A DNA stretch of 64,000 bases from Dryococelus australis (taxonomy: Eukaryota; Arthropoda; Insecta; Phasmatodea; Phasmatidae), in the NCBI GenBank assembly GCA_029891345.1, contig CM057000.1, forward strand, positions 124,357,838 through 124,421,837, in the 5' to 3' direction. Numbering within the stretch: position 1 is the first letter of the stretch; every line of letters starts with the position of its first letter. Shown one piece after another: positions 46,532 to 57,116 of this stretch. A model generated the notes under the pieces. It worked only from the letters and a program-made list of their open reading frames with translations. It did not search any database and had not been told where the DNA came from. The position numbers and the translations under genes were made by a program.

Positions 46532-46790
46532 AGGCCGCGGTGGCGTAGCTGTCAGACTACCCGCCTTCCATCAAGACGAACCGGGTTCGATTTCCAGCGA
46601 GGTCACTCCCGGATTTTCGCATGTGGGAATCGTGCAGAACGATGCCTTCGGTCGGCGGGTTTTCTCGGAGATCTCCTGTTTCCCCCGATCTTACATTCCG
46701 GCGGTGCCCCACACACACATATTTTCACCCGCATCGTCTCCCAAGACCTCGGTGTTAATAAAAGCCGCCCAAATCTCTCCATTCCATTCT
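46532..46790 (+). mobile_element. tRNA-derived SINE, full length
   Basis: Head AAGGCCGCGGTGGCGTAGCT, B box GGGTTCGATTTCC, body GGATTTTCGCATGTGGGAAT, 3' end CCAAATCTCTCCATTCC. TTATTCAA before and TTATTAAG after may be its target duplication. Confidence 0.85.
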
Positions 46791-47250
46791 TATTAAGTAG
46801 GTTACACATTCTTGGCATGAGAGGACAATGCTAGCATATGACCTCGTCACGAAGATTCCCCGGGAGGCTGGGTGGACCAAGTTACAGAGGAAGATCTCGC
46901 GTCGTCAAGTCGCTCGCCGTGCTATTCCCGGCCCGATCACTTTTAATTCGGGTTCATTTTGTTATGCGCACATGTTCGGGAAGTCGGGCTGGCAGAGAAT
47001 TGTGGTCATCAGGAGCGATAGAATGTTTGCGGATAATTCAGTGCTTTTGAAAACCCTGCTTAACACTTTCAGTCCGACATTAATTTATGGTTCCAAGTGT
47101 CGCATTCGAGTAATACGCATTTTGGTTCGTGCTGTTCTTAACCTGATTCAAAATGTTACGTGGTCGCTGCTTTGCATTGCTGACCTTGAGCCGCCCGCTG
47201 CGACCGAATTAGAGTGTGAAGGCCGCGCCGTAATTTGAGGAGCAAAGACA
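46791..47250. other. Unassigned sequence with a possible MITE scrap
   Basis: A 136-codon plus-strand frame (46828-47238) has no recognisable domain. AGTGCTTTTGAAAACCCTGC at 47040 resembles the family A end, too short to assign firmly. Confidence 0.3.
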
Positions 47251-47931
47251 CACTGAGAGAAAATTGAACAAAATATACGTTTGTATTGAGCCAAATATAT
47301 ATTTTGTTGCCCTAACAAAATATATTGTTGAGCAAACGAAATTGGAAAAGCAACAAAATTTATTTTGTTCGTCTAACAAAATGTATGTTTGAATAAACAA
47401 AATCTCTGTGTGGGCCAAAAAAATATTACACTGTCAACTTAATATTTTGTTATATCAAGAGCTCATTTCACTGCCTTCGTTCGAAAATATAGCTCGAGAG
47501 TTTGTTTGTATTTTTTTTGTTATAATTAGGATAGTAGCCGGGTTTGTTAGTGCATCTATTGATGCTTAACAATCGTATAAACACGCCAATAAAACAATGC
47601 AACAAGAAACTGACAATTAAAGCTGTAAAACTTGAAATATTTGTTTTGCAAACGTTGCCCAATATTTGCAGTATAGTTTGTTAAAAGCTTTCCAGTGTCA
47701 TCAGTTGTCACATTAGCCGAGATTACTGAGGTGTAGCGAGTGGGCGCAGGCGATCTAGGTTCGAAACTAGGTAGAACTTGTAAAAAGAAATCTTACAGTT
47801 TGGGGCAACCAAATGAGAACAACAAAATAATTTGGTTTCAGCAACAAAATATTTCATTGACCCCATACAAACAATTATTTTGTTTGCACCAAACAAATCT
47901 TGTTTGATTCAACAAAACCTGTTTCTCAGTG
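47251..47931. mobile_element. TIR element built on iterated AACAAAAT motifs
   Basis: 681 bp. The left end CACTGAGAGAAAATTGAACA and the right end, reversed, CACTGAGAAACAGGTTTTGT are imperfect inverted repeats. The outer 200 bp at the left and 120 bp at the right are full of AACAAAAT or ATTTTGTT words spaced 10-30 bp apart. The middle (47470-47800) is ordinary DNA with no frame of note. Class unknown; a MITE-like element with subterminal repeats is my inference. Target duplication not clear. Confidence 0.6.
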
Positions 47932-48146
47932 CATGCCGCCGTGATAAGCGTAAAGTATCCCGCGCGCTCCTGACCTTCGGCAGATTGACTTTCTGCGTTT
48001 ATCTGAAGGAATGTTCTGATCCAATGCCTTCGTTTCTCTCTGCGTGACCCGGGGAGCGGGGAGCGAGATTATTTCAGCGCGACGGCCCGCTCCAAGGAGG
48101 GAGTTTTTTTGGAAGTCGAGGTTTTGGGGGGGATTGTTCGGCCTTA

Positions 48147-49906
48147 AGCTGGTTCCACAATACCGCGATACGTTGCATTGCGATGCGTTGCGATGAGCGG
48201 TGGCCAATCAGCACAGGAATTCTGTAACTATCTTCCACCTCGTTTCGATCGAGATCGTCTTTAATTTCGATCAAAATGAAGAAATGCAATTCTGACTGAA
48301 ACTTCTCTTTCTTTCATTTCGATCGATTTCAGGCGTTTCGTTCGAGTTCTCATTTCGACAGAAAATGTCAGTCGTTTTCAACATGGCGGAAGGGTTATAA
48401 ACCCCTACTTGATTAAGATTTAAATATTTCAATTTGCATGAGGCTGCATATTCACACATTTCTGTTAATAGAATGTATTTATGGATGTGGAACACTACAT
48501 ATACGTTTATATTGTACATTTGCATACAGATTCGTTTCGCAAAATAACCTGTAATTCATAAACATCAGTAATAGTTACGTTGCTGTTCATAGACAGCGCT
48601 AAAGATAATAAATTATGTTATTCACTCTAAATTTTTATTTGTTTTCGTATATGAGTATAAATTATTAAAATGGATAGGCAGTAATTTATAAAACATAAGT
48701 AGGTTTAAAAAATGTCTAGTTTAAAAAAAAACAAAGTATATTTCTTTAACATTACGCATATTACGCTAGTATAGTTACAATATTTCAATATATTTGTATA
48801 AAATAGTACCATTACTAATATTTTGTAGAGTAGTTCAAATAGCACAAAATGAACTACTTTGCTAGATGCTGGAGGTGTATTGCTATTAATTTATATAGCT
48901 ACTGCGCTTTCAGATTAATATTTAAATAGAGATGTAGTTACAGATTACGAATCAAAATAAACACACTCATTGTAAGCAATGTTCTTTGCTAATAAATATA
49001 TTTATTAAATGTTAAATATAAAATATGTGCTTACCTCTTTTCTAAAGAGGAACTACTAACCTCTACACTTAAATAATAAATAAATATCAGTGTACATACA
49101 AATAAGTGGTACAGAATTTAGATTCTGATTGCCAACTGATTGCCAAGAAAATTCACTTTCATTTTCTCCAATGGCCATCCAATGTTGCCACATGGTCATC
49201 TGAGAAAGCGATCGAAATTTCTTGTACCATTTCGATAGACTTGAAAAAAAAGTTTACAGAATCGATATCTCACGAACGGATCGACATATAACTCTATCGA
49301 AGTTAATATCAATCGAAATCGAGACGAGAAATTGTTGAGTTACGTAATCCAAGCACAGGATGAAGCAGATTCCGCTGCAGCGCGTCGACGTCGAGTGCAG
49401 TTGCGCGAAATTCTTGCGTTGCGATTGTCGGCATCAGCCTGCGACGGAGAAGAAGAAGAAGAATGAGTGTTTGTATACAAGGAGAATAAAGCATCTATTT
49501 TTGTACCATTTGAAAACGACAATTGCCTTTACGCCGACGTTTTCGTAATTGTATTTTTATTATTGCTGAGTGGATGTGCAAAATAGAAGACAAGGCTTCT
49601 TAAGGACAGTGTCGTAATATTCGTTTATTAACATCAAAATAATTATACTTCGTCTTATTATGTCTCGTTCCCGCTATTTTTCGTCACACATCTCGTTCAT
49701 ACTACCAAGCTTTTTATCTTCTACTACTTAAAACACAGTTTCAACTTTTTACGAGTGTCTTTTGTTACATTCGCGAGGTCTGAAAATGTAATTTCCACCC
49801 TTCAACTAGAGAGCAGCACCATCTCAGACGGCGGCGTCCGTTATGAAACAGCAAGCATAGCTCGTCGCAGCCCAACGCATCGCATTGCACTATTGTGGGT
49901 ACAGCT
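48147..49906. mobile_element. Harbinger-like non-autonomous element
   Basis: 1,760 bp. The left end AGCTGGTTCCACAATACCGC and the right end, reversed, AGCTGTACCCACAATAGTGC continue into a shared GCAATGCGATGCGTTG, with TTA before and TGA after. The 3-bp TWA-type target and GATGCGTTGCGATG-rich ends fit PIF/Harbinger. Subterminal TTTCGATCGA words are frequent near both ends (48236-48360 and 49200-49330). A short plus-strand frame at about 49360-49465 is rich in Ala, Arg and then Glu; I do not recognise a transposase. A 16-base G run starts 18 bp after the element. Confidence 0.65.
48400..49200. other. AT-rich core of the Harbinger-like element
   Basis: Non-coding and strongly AT-rich, with many ATTTATT words. 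It could be a further insertion, but I see no boundaries. Confidence 0.3.
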
Positions 49907-50077
49907 TGAGGCGACAAGACAGTTGGGGGGGGGGGGGGGGCAGAAACCTGGTGGAGTGAAGTCTGCGAAAAGCGAGCACCTGTGCGGCGGAGAGAGTGAC
50001 TGACAGACGGGACTAACTGAAATGGATGCACGAGTGTAAGACATTTCAAATTATGGCAACGGGCAGACGTAAGGGTC

Positions 50078-50275
50078 ACATGTACTGAAACTTTTTCTGT
50101 GAAATCGTTGTTTGCGCCCAAACGCGTATCTCGATAAATAAATGTTCTGGAAATACGAAGTTTTGTCAGAAAGGATAGAAACTATTTTCTATATCACTAT
50201 CATTTTTCTTTTTGCCACATTAAGTGTATTAATGGTGGGGGAAAAAAGCGAAAGTGGTTAAATATCACTTATAGA
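50078..50275 (+). repeat. Dispersed repeat H, copy 2
   Basis: ACTTTTTCTGTGAAATCG, CGTATCTCGATAAATAAATG, TTCTGGAAATACGAAG and AAAGTGGTTAAATATCAC parallel 34497-34720. Confidence 0.6.
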
Positions 50276-50738
50276 TGGAAACAGAACGTTATACGTTTTT
50301 TCTACTATAAAGAGTTTGTTACTTTTTTAAAGGTCTCGCTTGTTTTCTGTCGAATCACAGATACTCAGAACTTGAGCAAAAGAATATTATATGCACAGTA
50401 AGAAACGAAACTTACTTCTCGCACATACGTACAATAAAAAAAGGGGGGCATGTCCATAGATGTAAGCGCATAAGACCGGTTTTTGAGTTAAACAGAAATG
50501 TTTTGACAAAATATGTAACGCTCACCGAATAAAACTATTATTATGAAATTTGATCTTTCAGTCACCTCCAAAGTAATTAATTTTTCACTTGAGACAACCT
50601 CCTAACAAAGTCGTAAAATTTATATTTGCTATACTGCAAGAAAGAATGCAATAACTTAAACAGAGGGAACTCACGAGATTATTTCCTTATAGTTCACTGC
50701 ACAGACAGCGGCCAATTGTAATGTTTACTGTGCCACTA
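50276..50738. other. Unassigned AT-rich sequence
   Basis: No gene or named repeat. Confidence 0.2.
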
Positions 50739-51146
50739 TAATCCATTCAAGGTTACGTCACACTTTTCTGAAGCCCTGCTTAAGTTCTACATCCAGGATA
50801 TTCCTCCGCCTCGTGCAAACTAAGCTTAACCGAGTCTAGAAAATTACACCAGAGGACAACGCACCGTATTCCTGCGCACTCAGTTTTAATATTGTTTTGC
50901 ATGAGAACTATTTATTACTAGGCGTTACCAACACACGTGTTATCTCACTATTTTAAATTCATATTAATTATAAATTAAATATTATAATTTATAGAGGGAA
51001 TATAAATCACATTTCAGTTTAAGTAGAAAAAAAATATTACTTTTATGAACACAAGTACCAAATGCTTGTGATACATGGTATATTTAGGAAATAACTAAAA
51101 AAGTCATCCATGGTGTGATTTTTCAAAGGTTTGTTTAAAAAAAATT
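50739..51146 (-). mobile_element. MITE family B, copy 4
   Basis: Reverse orientation. Left edge TA then TAATCCATTCAAGG; shared blocks GAAGCCCTGCTTAAGTTC, ATATTCCTCCGCCTCGTG, CAAATGCTTGTGATACATGG and TTTTTCAAAGG. The other end is cut where the 665-bp inverted repeat begins, so the outermost 25 bp are missing. Confidence 0.7.
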
Positions 51147-51813
51147 GGGTTTGGCTGTGTTGGGGACACAACCGTTTGTTTTGCGTGAATATGTCTACGA
51201 TGACGCACTCAGATGCCTAGATGTTTATTTTACGTTCCCGGCACCGCTTCACTCGATCATATGGGGCTTTATGGATATCACTGGATTGCTTTAGCTATGT
51301 TCTTTCCAGCCGTATACGATTTCTGTATTTCTAATTGGCTTTTTGAAAATGTATAGGCCGAAATTGTGTTAAATTTTCTAAATTTTTTACATTAAACGCA
51401 TACAATTTCACCACAACCACGCCACACAAATGTTGTTATACGCGCAATTGATTGATCTTGACGAGAGCTGTCGATTGAAACTCAAACGAGCGTGGTAGCT
51501 TTTCCTAGTCAAAAGTTATACTTTGCGGAATTTATGAGACGCAGCGAAACGAACTAAAAATTACGGATTCCCTCCTCCCCCCCTTTTTCCCCTGCCGCAT
51601 GCGATGCTTCGCAGTCCTCACTAAACGTAACAAAGTCTTTGATCCTTTGGCAATCGAGTGGTGTAATTGAATTTTGAATGTAGACGATAGATTCGGAGCT
51701 GCAACGCCAAACTGTATCCCCCGATTTAAGTTATCATCGGATTTTCCGGATTGCCTCCCACTATGGTTGCGAATTTAAAGACGTACTCACGTCAAAAGTG
51801 TGAAGACGCCATC
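51147..51813 (+). repeat. Long inverted repeat D, left arm
   Basis: About 667 bp, GGGTTTGGCTGTGTTGGGGA to TCACGTCAAAAGTGTGAAG. It matches the reverse complement of 52623-53284 along its whole length, with many substitutions and small gaps. Non-coding. Spacer of about 0.8 kb. Confidence 0.85.
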
Positions 51814-52622
51814 TAACGACAGCGATCGAAGGAAGGGGGAGGGGGGGGGGTCGTGTCCCACACATTCCCCCGCCGGGAAGTCCAAGTACATGCGGCGAGC
51901 CGCGCCGCGTGTGCCACGTGCAACTGGATAAAGTGTCGATCACATTTTAAATCAAGTCAAGTGGAGGCTCGAGTTTCCCACGCTACTTCACGCTATGACT
52001 AAGGGGCTCCTGTTTTCCGCGAAAATGTGTACGCGCAGGCTAGGCGACGATGCCCCATGTGGACACTTGCAGCCTCCGTTCGGCTATTGACCGCTCGTCT
52101 TTGTACGAAGGGAAGAGTCAGTTACATGAGTGAGCCAATCAGCTTCTCCGATGCTGCCCCTCCGTGGTTCGCGGGCAGACAGATAAGCCACGTAAAGATA
52201 CAAATGGTCCAGTCACAAGAAAGCTCGTCATAATATTTACTGTGACTATGTGTAATAAAATCATAGTAATCATATATATCACATTTATAATTAACTTTAT
52301 TTACGTCAGTTTCAGCCACAAATGTTGGTTGCAAATGAACGCACATAAAATAAATTGTAAAATTAGTCACCACATTATTATTATTATTACAATCATAGTA
52401 AACATCATAAGGATATCCCAATACTAATATTTTCTTGCAGATTCTGTTTTCTGAAACTCCCAGGATGGAAATATGTTGGAATTTTGTTTAAAATGCGGAC
52501 TCTATCGGTGGATTAAATTTTTACATGTAAAAAGTAAGTTTTAGTAAAACATTTTAGAATGTTGCAAAACATATCCATGCTTCTTTAATATACACCATAA
52601 ATCGCACTTGTCTGACAGTTTT
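51814..52622. other. Spacer between the D arms
   Basis: Contains a G run (51841-51850), the first block of repeat C (52003-52200) and an AT-rich stretch (52220-52620). No gene. Confidence 0.5.
52003..52200 (+). repeat. Dispersed repeat C, copy 2, first block
   Basis: CTCCTGTTTTCCGCGAAAAT, TGTGGACACTTGCAGCC and TTACATGAGTGAGCCAATCA match 19290-19465. Confidence 0.6.
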
Positions 52623-53284
52623 CATGGTGTCCGTGCTACTTTTGACGTGAATATGTATTTAAATTTGCGACCGTATTGGGAGGCAATCCAGAAAATCCGA
52701 TGATAATAATTTGGGGGGATACAGTTTGACATTGCAGCTTCGAATCCATCGTCTAAATTCAAAATTCAATAACACCACTTAATTGTCAAAGGATCAAAGA
52801 ATATGTTACGTTGTGTGAGGACTGCGAAGCATCGAGCACGAGGGGTGGGGGAAGGGGGAGAGGGTGCGCCGCAATTTTGAGTTCGTTTCATGACGTCAAC
52901 TTCCGCGTAGTATATCTTTTGACTAGGTGAAGCTACGACGCTCGTTTAAGTTTCTATCGACAGATTTCATCGAGATCAATCGATTGCGAGTATAAAACAT
53001 TTGTGTGGGGCGTGGTTATGGTGAGATTGTATGTGTTTAATGTAAAAAAAATTAAGAAAACTTACAATTTCGGCCTATACTCGTAAAAAAGCCAAGTCGA
53101 AATACAGTAATCGTATACGGTTGGAAATAGAATCACAAAACGAATCCAGTGATACATATAAAACCCCATGTGATCGGGTGATGCGGTGCCGGGAACGTAA
53201 AATAAACATCAAGGCGTCCGAGCGCGTCAACGTAGACGTATTCAGGCAAAACAAACGGCCGTGTCCCCAACACAGCGAAACCCC
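52623..53284 (-). repeat. Long inverted repeat D, right arm
   Basis: Reverse complement of the left arm. Landmarks on the plus strand are TTTTGACGTGAATATGTATT, GGGAGGCAATCCAGAAAATC, GTGTGAGGACTGCGAAGCAT and GTGTCCCCAACACAGCGAAA. A 93-codon frame (53121-53402) runs out of it and has no domain. Confidence 0.85.
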
Positions 53285-53379
53285 AATATTCTACGAGTTC
53301 TTCACATTGTATAGTCGGGTGCAGCGCGCCATAGGTAGTTGCTTTTCTTCAACTTTAACACATAATCCCGAGCATACTC

Positions 53380-53690
53380 GTTCACGCCTGACATGTTTAT
53401 AGAATGCATGTAATCACGGTCGGTGCTGACTGATTCCACAAGCTTGCACCAACCAATAAGGGCATCGCCTTTCCCTGGCCAGTGCAATTGGTTACTGCTG
53501 ACTCGCCAACTTTTTTTTAATGATCGATTGCTTCTTGTGCCATGGATCTACTGAACCAGTTTCCATAGGTTACAAGGTGCCAATAGTTATATGAAAATTC
53601 GCAAGTACGTTTTACACAAAACAATTTATTCTTTTGAAACACCTGAAACTAAATGATACGCGAACGTTAAGAGGTGGGAAACTCTGACGC
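53380..53690 (+). repeat. Dispersed repeat C, copy 2, second block
   Basis: CACGCCTGACATGTTTATAG, GATCGATTGCTTCTTGTGCC and CACCTGAAACTAAATGATAC match 19610-19860. The first block lies on the other side of the D right arm. Confidence 0.6.
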
Positions 53691-54147
53691 CTGTGATCCG
53701 AGTACAACTTGAGCAACGGTGGTATGGCGGATTTCTTTGTCTCTGAAGACAAAATTCTCGTGGACGTACTTTCGTTGCTTCGGCACTTTTTTATGAAGAC
53801 CTAACCAGAACACTGCGTTCACGTAAGTTGTAACTATGTTGACAAAAATAAATGAGTATTTTAATAAGTTATAGAGACGAGTGGGAGGGCTGCGAAGCGT
53901 GTTTTACGTGACAAGTCGTTGCGGTTGGGACACAGTCATCTCGCCAGTTCGCTGGCCAACAGTCAGCCAATCAGGAAATTTATCGATCTGGTAAGCACGT
54001 CCGGTGTAACATGCACCAATAGGAAGCTGGTAAGTGGAAACGCACAGGCCTATAACATTGGGGCTCCTGTTGTGGATCGTATTGACTGCTCACGTCTGGT
54101 TTCACGTCACTGCCAGTACATATGCTAAGACCTCGAAGAGTTAAGTA
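53691..54147. other. Unassigned sequence
   Basis: No gene. A CAGTCAGCCAATCAGG word at 53961 recalls repeat C. Confidence 0.25.
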
Positions 54148-54565
54148 TAGTTTACTCGTGGTAACTTTGCGCTTTTTGAATCAGGCCTTTGAAAAAGCAC
54201 CCCGCGTGAGACGTGTTTCATAGCTTCCTAAATATGGCATGTTTCGCAAGCGCTTTGTACTCGTGTTGCCTTACAAGTACCTTATTTTCGGTTAAAGTAG
54301 ATTTCACTTATATTTAATCTATAAATTACAATATTTCATATGTAGCTGACATGAATAAAGTTAGAGAGAAAATACGTGTGTAGACAACGCTTAGTAGGAA
54401 ATAGGTCATATGAAAAATATTATTACACTGAATGCGCATGAATGCGGTGCGTTGGCCCTCTGGTGTAATTATCTAAGCCTTGTTTACACGAGGCGGAGGG
54501 ATATTCTTGGTTGTAGAACATTGACAGAACTTTAAAAAAAGTATAACGTTGCCTTGAATGGACTA
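54148..54565 (+). mobile_element. MITE family B, copy 5, full length
   Basis: 418 bp with TA at 54146-54147 and 54566-54567. Left end TAGTTTACTCGTGGTAACTT, right end GCCTTGAATGGACTA. The interior carries the B landmarks (CATAGCTTCCTAAATATGG, TTCGCAAGCGCTTTGTACTC, ACACGAGGCGGAGGGATA). The best copy for defining family B. Confidence 0.78.
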
Positions 54566-55621
54566 TACTTAGGGACACCCGAATTTCGTCAAAAGTTTTC
54601 CGTACATGCTAAATTTAAATACGCTATCGGCATACCAGCAGTTTTCTTTTGCTTATTGGCGACGTATTTTTGTGAGAAGATATTTTCCTGTTTGACTTGC
54701 CAATGAGAACTAGGTAACTTCAATGATGTACGTCTATGATTCGCGCGCAGATATCTAAGACGCGTAGCACGCTAAACCATCCAACCACGAAAGTGGATCT
54801 ACACCAAGGTGTTATGAAATACAACTGGTCGAGAAATCTTTACGCGAAGATCGGGTGTCCCCTTGACTACACTCTGTAACGAGGGGCGTGATCGGCGAAC
54901 GCCCCCCCCCCCCCCCGACATGTTCGCTACCCAGTACAAGCGGCTAAGTGCTGGCGTGACTGCGACCTACCTGAGATTGTCCATGGCGTGGCTGACGTGT
55001 ACGTCGTGGAGACAAGCGCGTGTGGACGCTGTGGCGGCGCGCGGTCATCTGACGCAAGACGGTTCCTCTCGAGCACAATGGCCGGCTCTTCCTCAACATC
55101 CGGCAGGGCCGCCCCCACCAGACTCTCTCGAGGGCAAGGTCGCCGCAAAGTTGCTGCTTTTTCTCTCGCCCCACCTCCCTTGCACTACACGGCTTCTGCC
55201 GCAGGCCACCCGCTGCTCCTCTTCACACCCGTGACCAGACCCACGTCGACTTCCGTCTTCTCGCTTTTTATCGCTGTTCAGTTGAGAGATTTCGGCGGGA
55301 ATAAGTCCCCGCTATCTTGGATTTCCTCTATTTTCACCATAAGTTCGATTTAAAATTGTTTAGCGAAATTGTTCGAACGACATGTCATAAATAATAGTTT
55401 CTCACGCGTTATGAAACTATTTCACTCGCACTACCTTTATTAATTTTTGTCTTGAGACTGCCGGTGAGAAATCAGTAAGCATTTCTTGCGGGCGGTTATA
55501 GAAATGACACTAGTGAGAGTGGTCAAGAAATACATGTTCTCGAACATGTGTCGAGGCCCAACATAAAACACAAAGTCTGTGATGCAAGTTACAGAGGAAA
55601 ATTCCGTAAATACAAGATGGC
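54566..55621. other. Unassigned sequence
   Basis: Contains a 15-base C run (54902-54916). A GC-rich island (54880-55260) has overlapping open frames of up to 123 codons on both strands with no domain. Might be a CpG-rich regulatory island, but this is only a guess. Confidence 0.3.
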
Positions 55622-55860
55622 GGGGATTGATTCTTCTTAACAACAACGTCTTGAGAGCCGATGAGGGTGACGTGAGGTGAGAATGGAGCGACGCTGGAAT
55701 TCTGCAAGGGCGGATGGGGGGGGGGGGGTAATTCGAGATCCCCGAGAAAACCCGCCGACCAACGGCATCGTCCGGCACCATTCCCACTTGCAAAAATCCG
55801 GGAGTGACCCGACCGAGGATCGAACCCGATTCGCCTTGGAAGGATGCGAGCAGGCTAAAT

Positions 55861-56580
55861 TAAAACAAACGGTATGGAATATCCAAAATTATAATAATAA
55901 AAATAAGGAAATAATATATCTGACATTGTACCGTAATATTATACAATATGCTAGCACTTGTTACAAAAGTAAAATTGAAAATGCACACATTAAAAGAATA
56001 CTAAGAGCATCACAAATATATGTATTGATAAAAATGATAAATTTAACACCAACAACATCATATGTATCCGCGATAACTGTCAGTAAAGAAATTCCAATAA
56101 ACTATGGCATAAAAGATAGAAATATGATATATCAAATCAAAAATGAAGTAGACGAAATATAATACAATGGAAATACATACAGTAAGATATTTGCAGAACA
56201 ATAATATATGGATTGCAAAAAATGGAAATAATCAACCTTTTAGTTTAAAAGAATTAAAGAAAGAAATCTATAAAATAGTTGTTATAAATTAGCAAAGAGA
56301 GTACGATGCAACAGAAACAGGCCTAAGTACTAAAATTTATATTTAAAATATACAACAATGGTACGAAATTAAAAGCAATATAAATGATATTGTGTTGAAA
56401 TCAATAACGGTACACTGTCAAATTAAAGAATATTTAGCTAAAATAAATAAAATAGAAGACGACAGTTGTCAATGTGAAAAAGGAGCTCAGACGGTATACC
56501 ATATTCTGTACTTGCGTGACATGTTTAAAGAAGAAAGGAAAGAATTAGAACAGAAATTAAAACTATTTAATGACAAATGA
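55861..56580 (+). pseudogene. LINE ORF2 C-terminal remnant
   Basis: Encodes the thumb-side region after the reverse transcriptase core: CYKSKIENAHIKRILRASQI and ISKEIP-like blocks (KEIPINYGIKDRNMIYQIKN, about 56090-56150), as in I/Jockey/R1-type proteins where LR..SAYRT...A..V..G..PI...... is usual. A later frame (about 56392-56580) has VHCQIKEYLAKI, CQCEKGAQTVYHILYLRDMF and a basic end. This corresponds to the zinc-ribbon tail seen in such LINEs, C.C.....T..H.L..C, with the last Cys changed. Several stops separate the two blocks. Codon use is very AT-rich. Confidence 0.7.
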
Positions 56581-56876
56581 CCATTACAAAAACATGATAT
56601 ATATGACAATAAAATTGTAGAAATAGTAAATGAAAGTATTAGTAAAATATATGATTTGGTAAAAACTATGAATTATGATTTAACTGAGTAATCTAGGGAG
56701 CGGATGAGAGTAAGCTGGAACTAAGGAAATTATTGTGTGAGTGTTTGTGTTTGTCTAGTGTTTTATCGTTTAAATTAAATAAAAATCATAAATAACTCTC
56801 GCTCCCTCTCTCTTTTAGATAAGAAACAGAATTTTCAGTAAATATTAAGAATTGAAAATCTCCAAACACAAAAAAG

Positions 56877-57116
56877 TTATAAAGAAGAACACAAGATCCG
56901 AAATGAATGCAAGAAGAATTGAAGGAAATATGGAGAAAAATAGAAGAACAAGAAGGAAGAAGAGAAGAAAAGGAAGAGAAAGAAGAAGAGGAAAGAAAAT
57001 TGAAAGGGGAACAAAGAAGAAAAGTAGATGAACAACAGAAAAGAGAAAAAGAAAGACAAGATCTGAAACGGAGGAAAGAAGAACGGAAGGAACTGCGGAG
57101 AAGAAAATCTAAATGA
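56877..57116 (+). other. Purine-rich tract coding only coiled-coil-like repeats
   Basis: An almost pure A/G stretch whose plus frame reads as runs of Glu, Lys and Arg (for example EEQEGRREEKEEKEEEERK). Such a frame arises from any GAA/GAG/AAG-rich DNA. It lies within the LINE 3' region, so I treat it as non-coding 3' sequence, not a gene. Confidence 0.5.

Noticed and set aside
46828-47238. 136-codon plus-strand frame
   Set aside because: No domain; partly covers a possible MITE scrap.
51147-53284. Polinton terminal inverted repeats
   Set aside because: The spacer is too short and contains no Polinton gene, and another repeat straddles one arm.
53121-53402. 93-codon frame from the D right arm
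   Set aside because: The matching part of the left arm is not similarly open; no domain.
54863-55353. Overlapping 121-123-codon frames in a GC-rich island
   Set aside because: Open on both strands in several frames, which is expected from GC-rich DNA. No domain.
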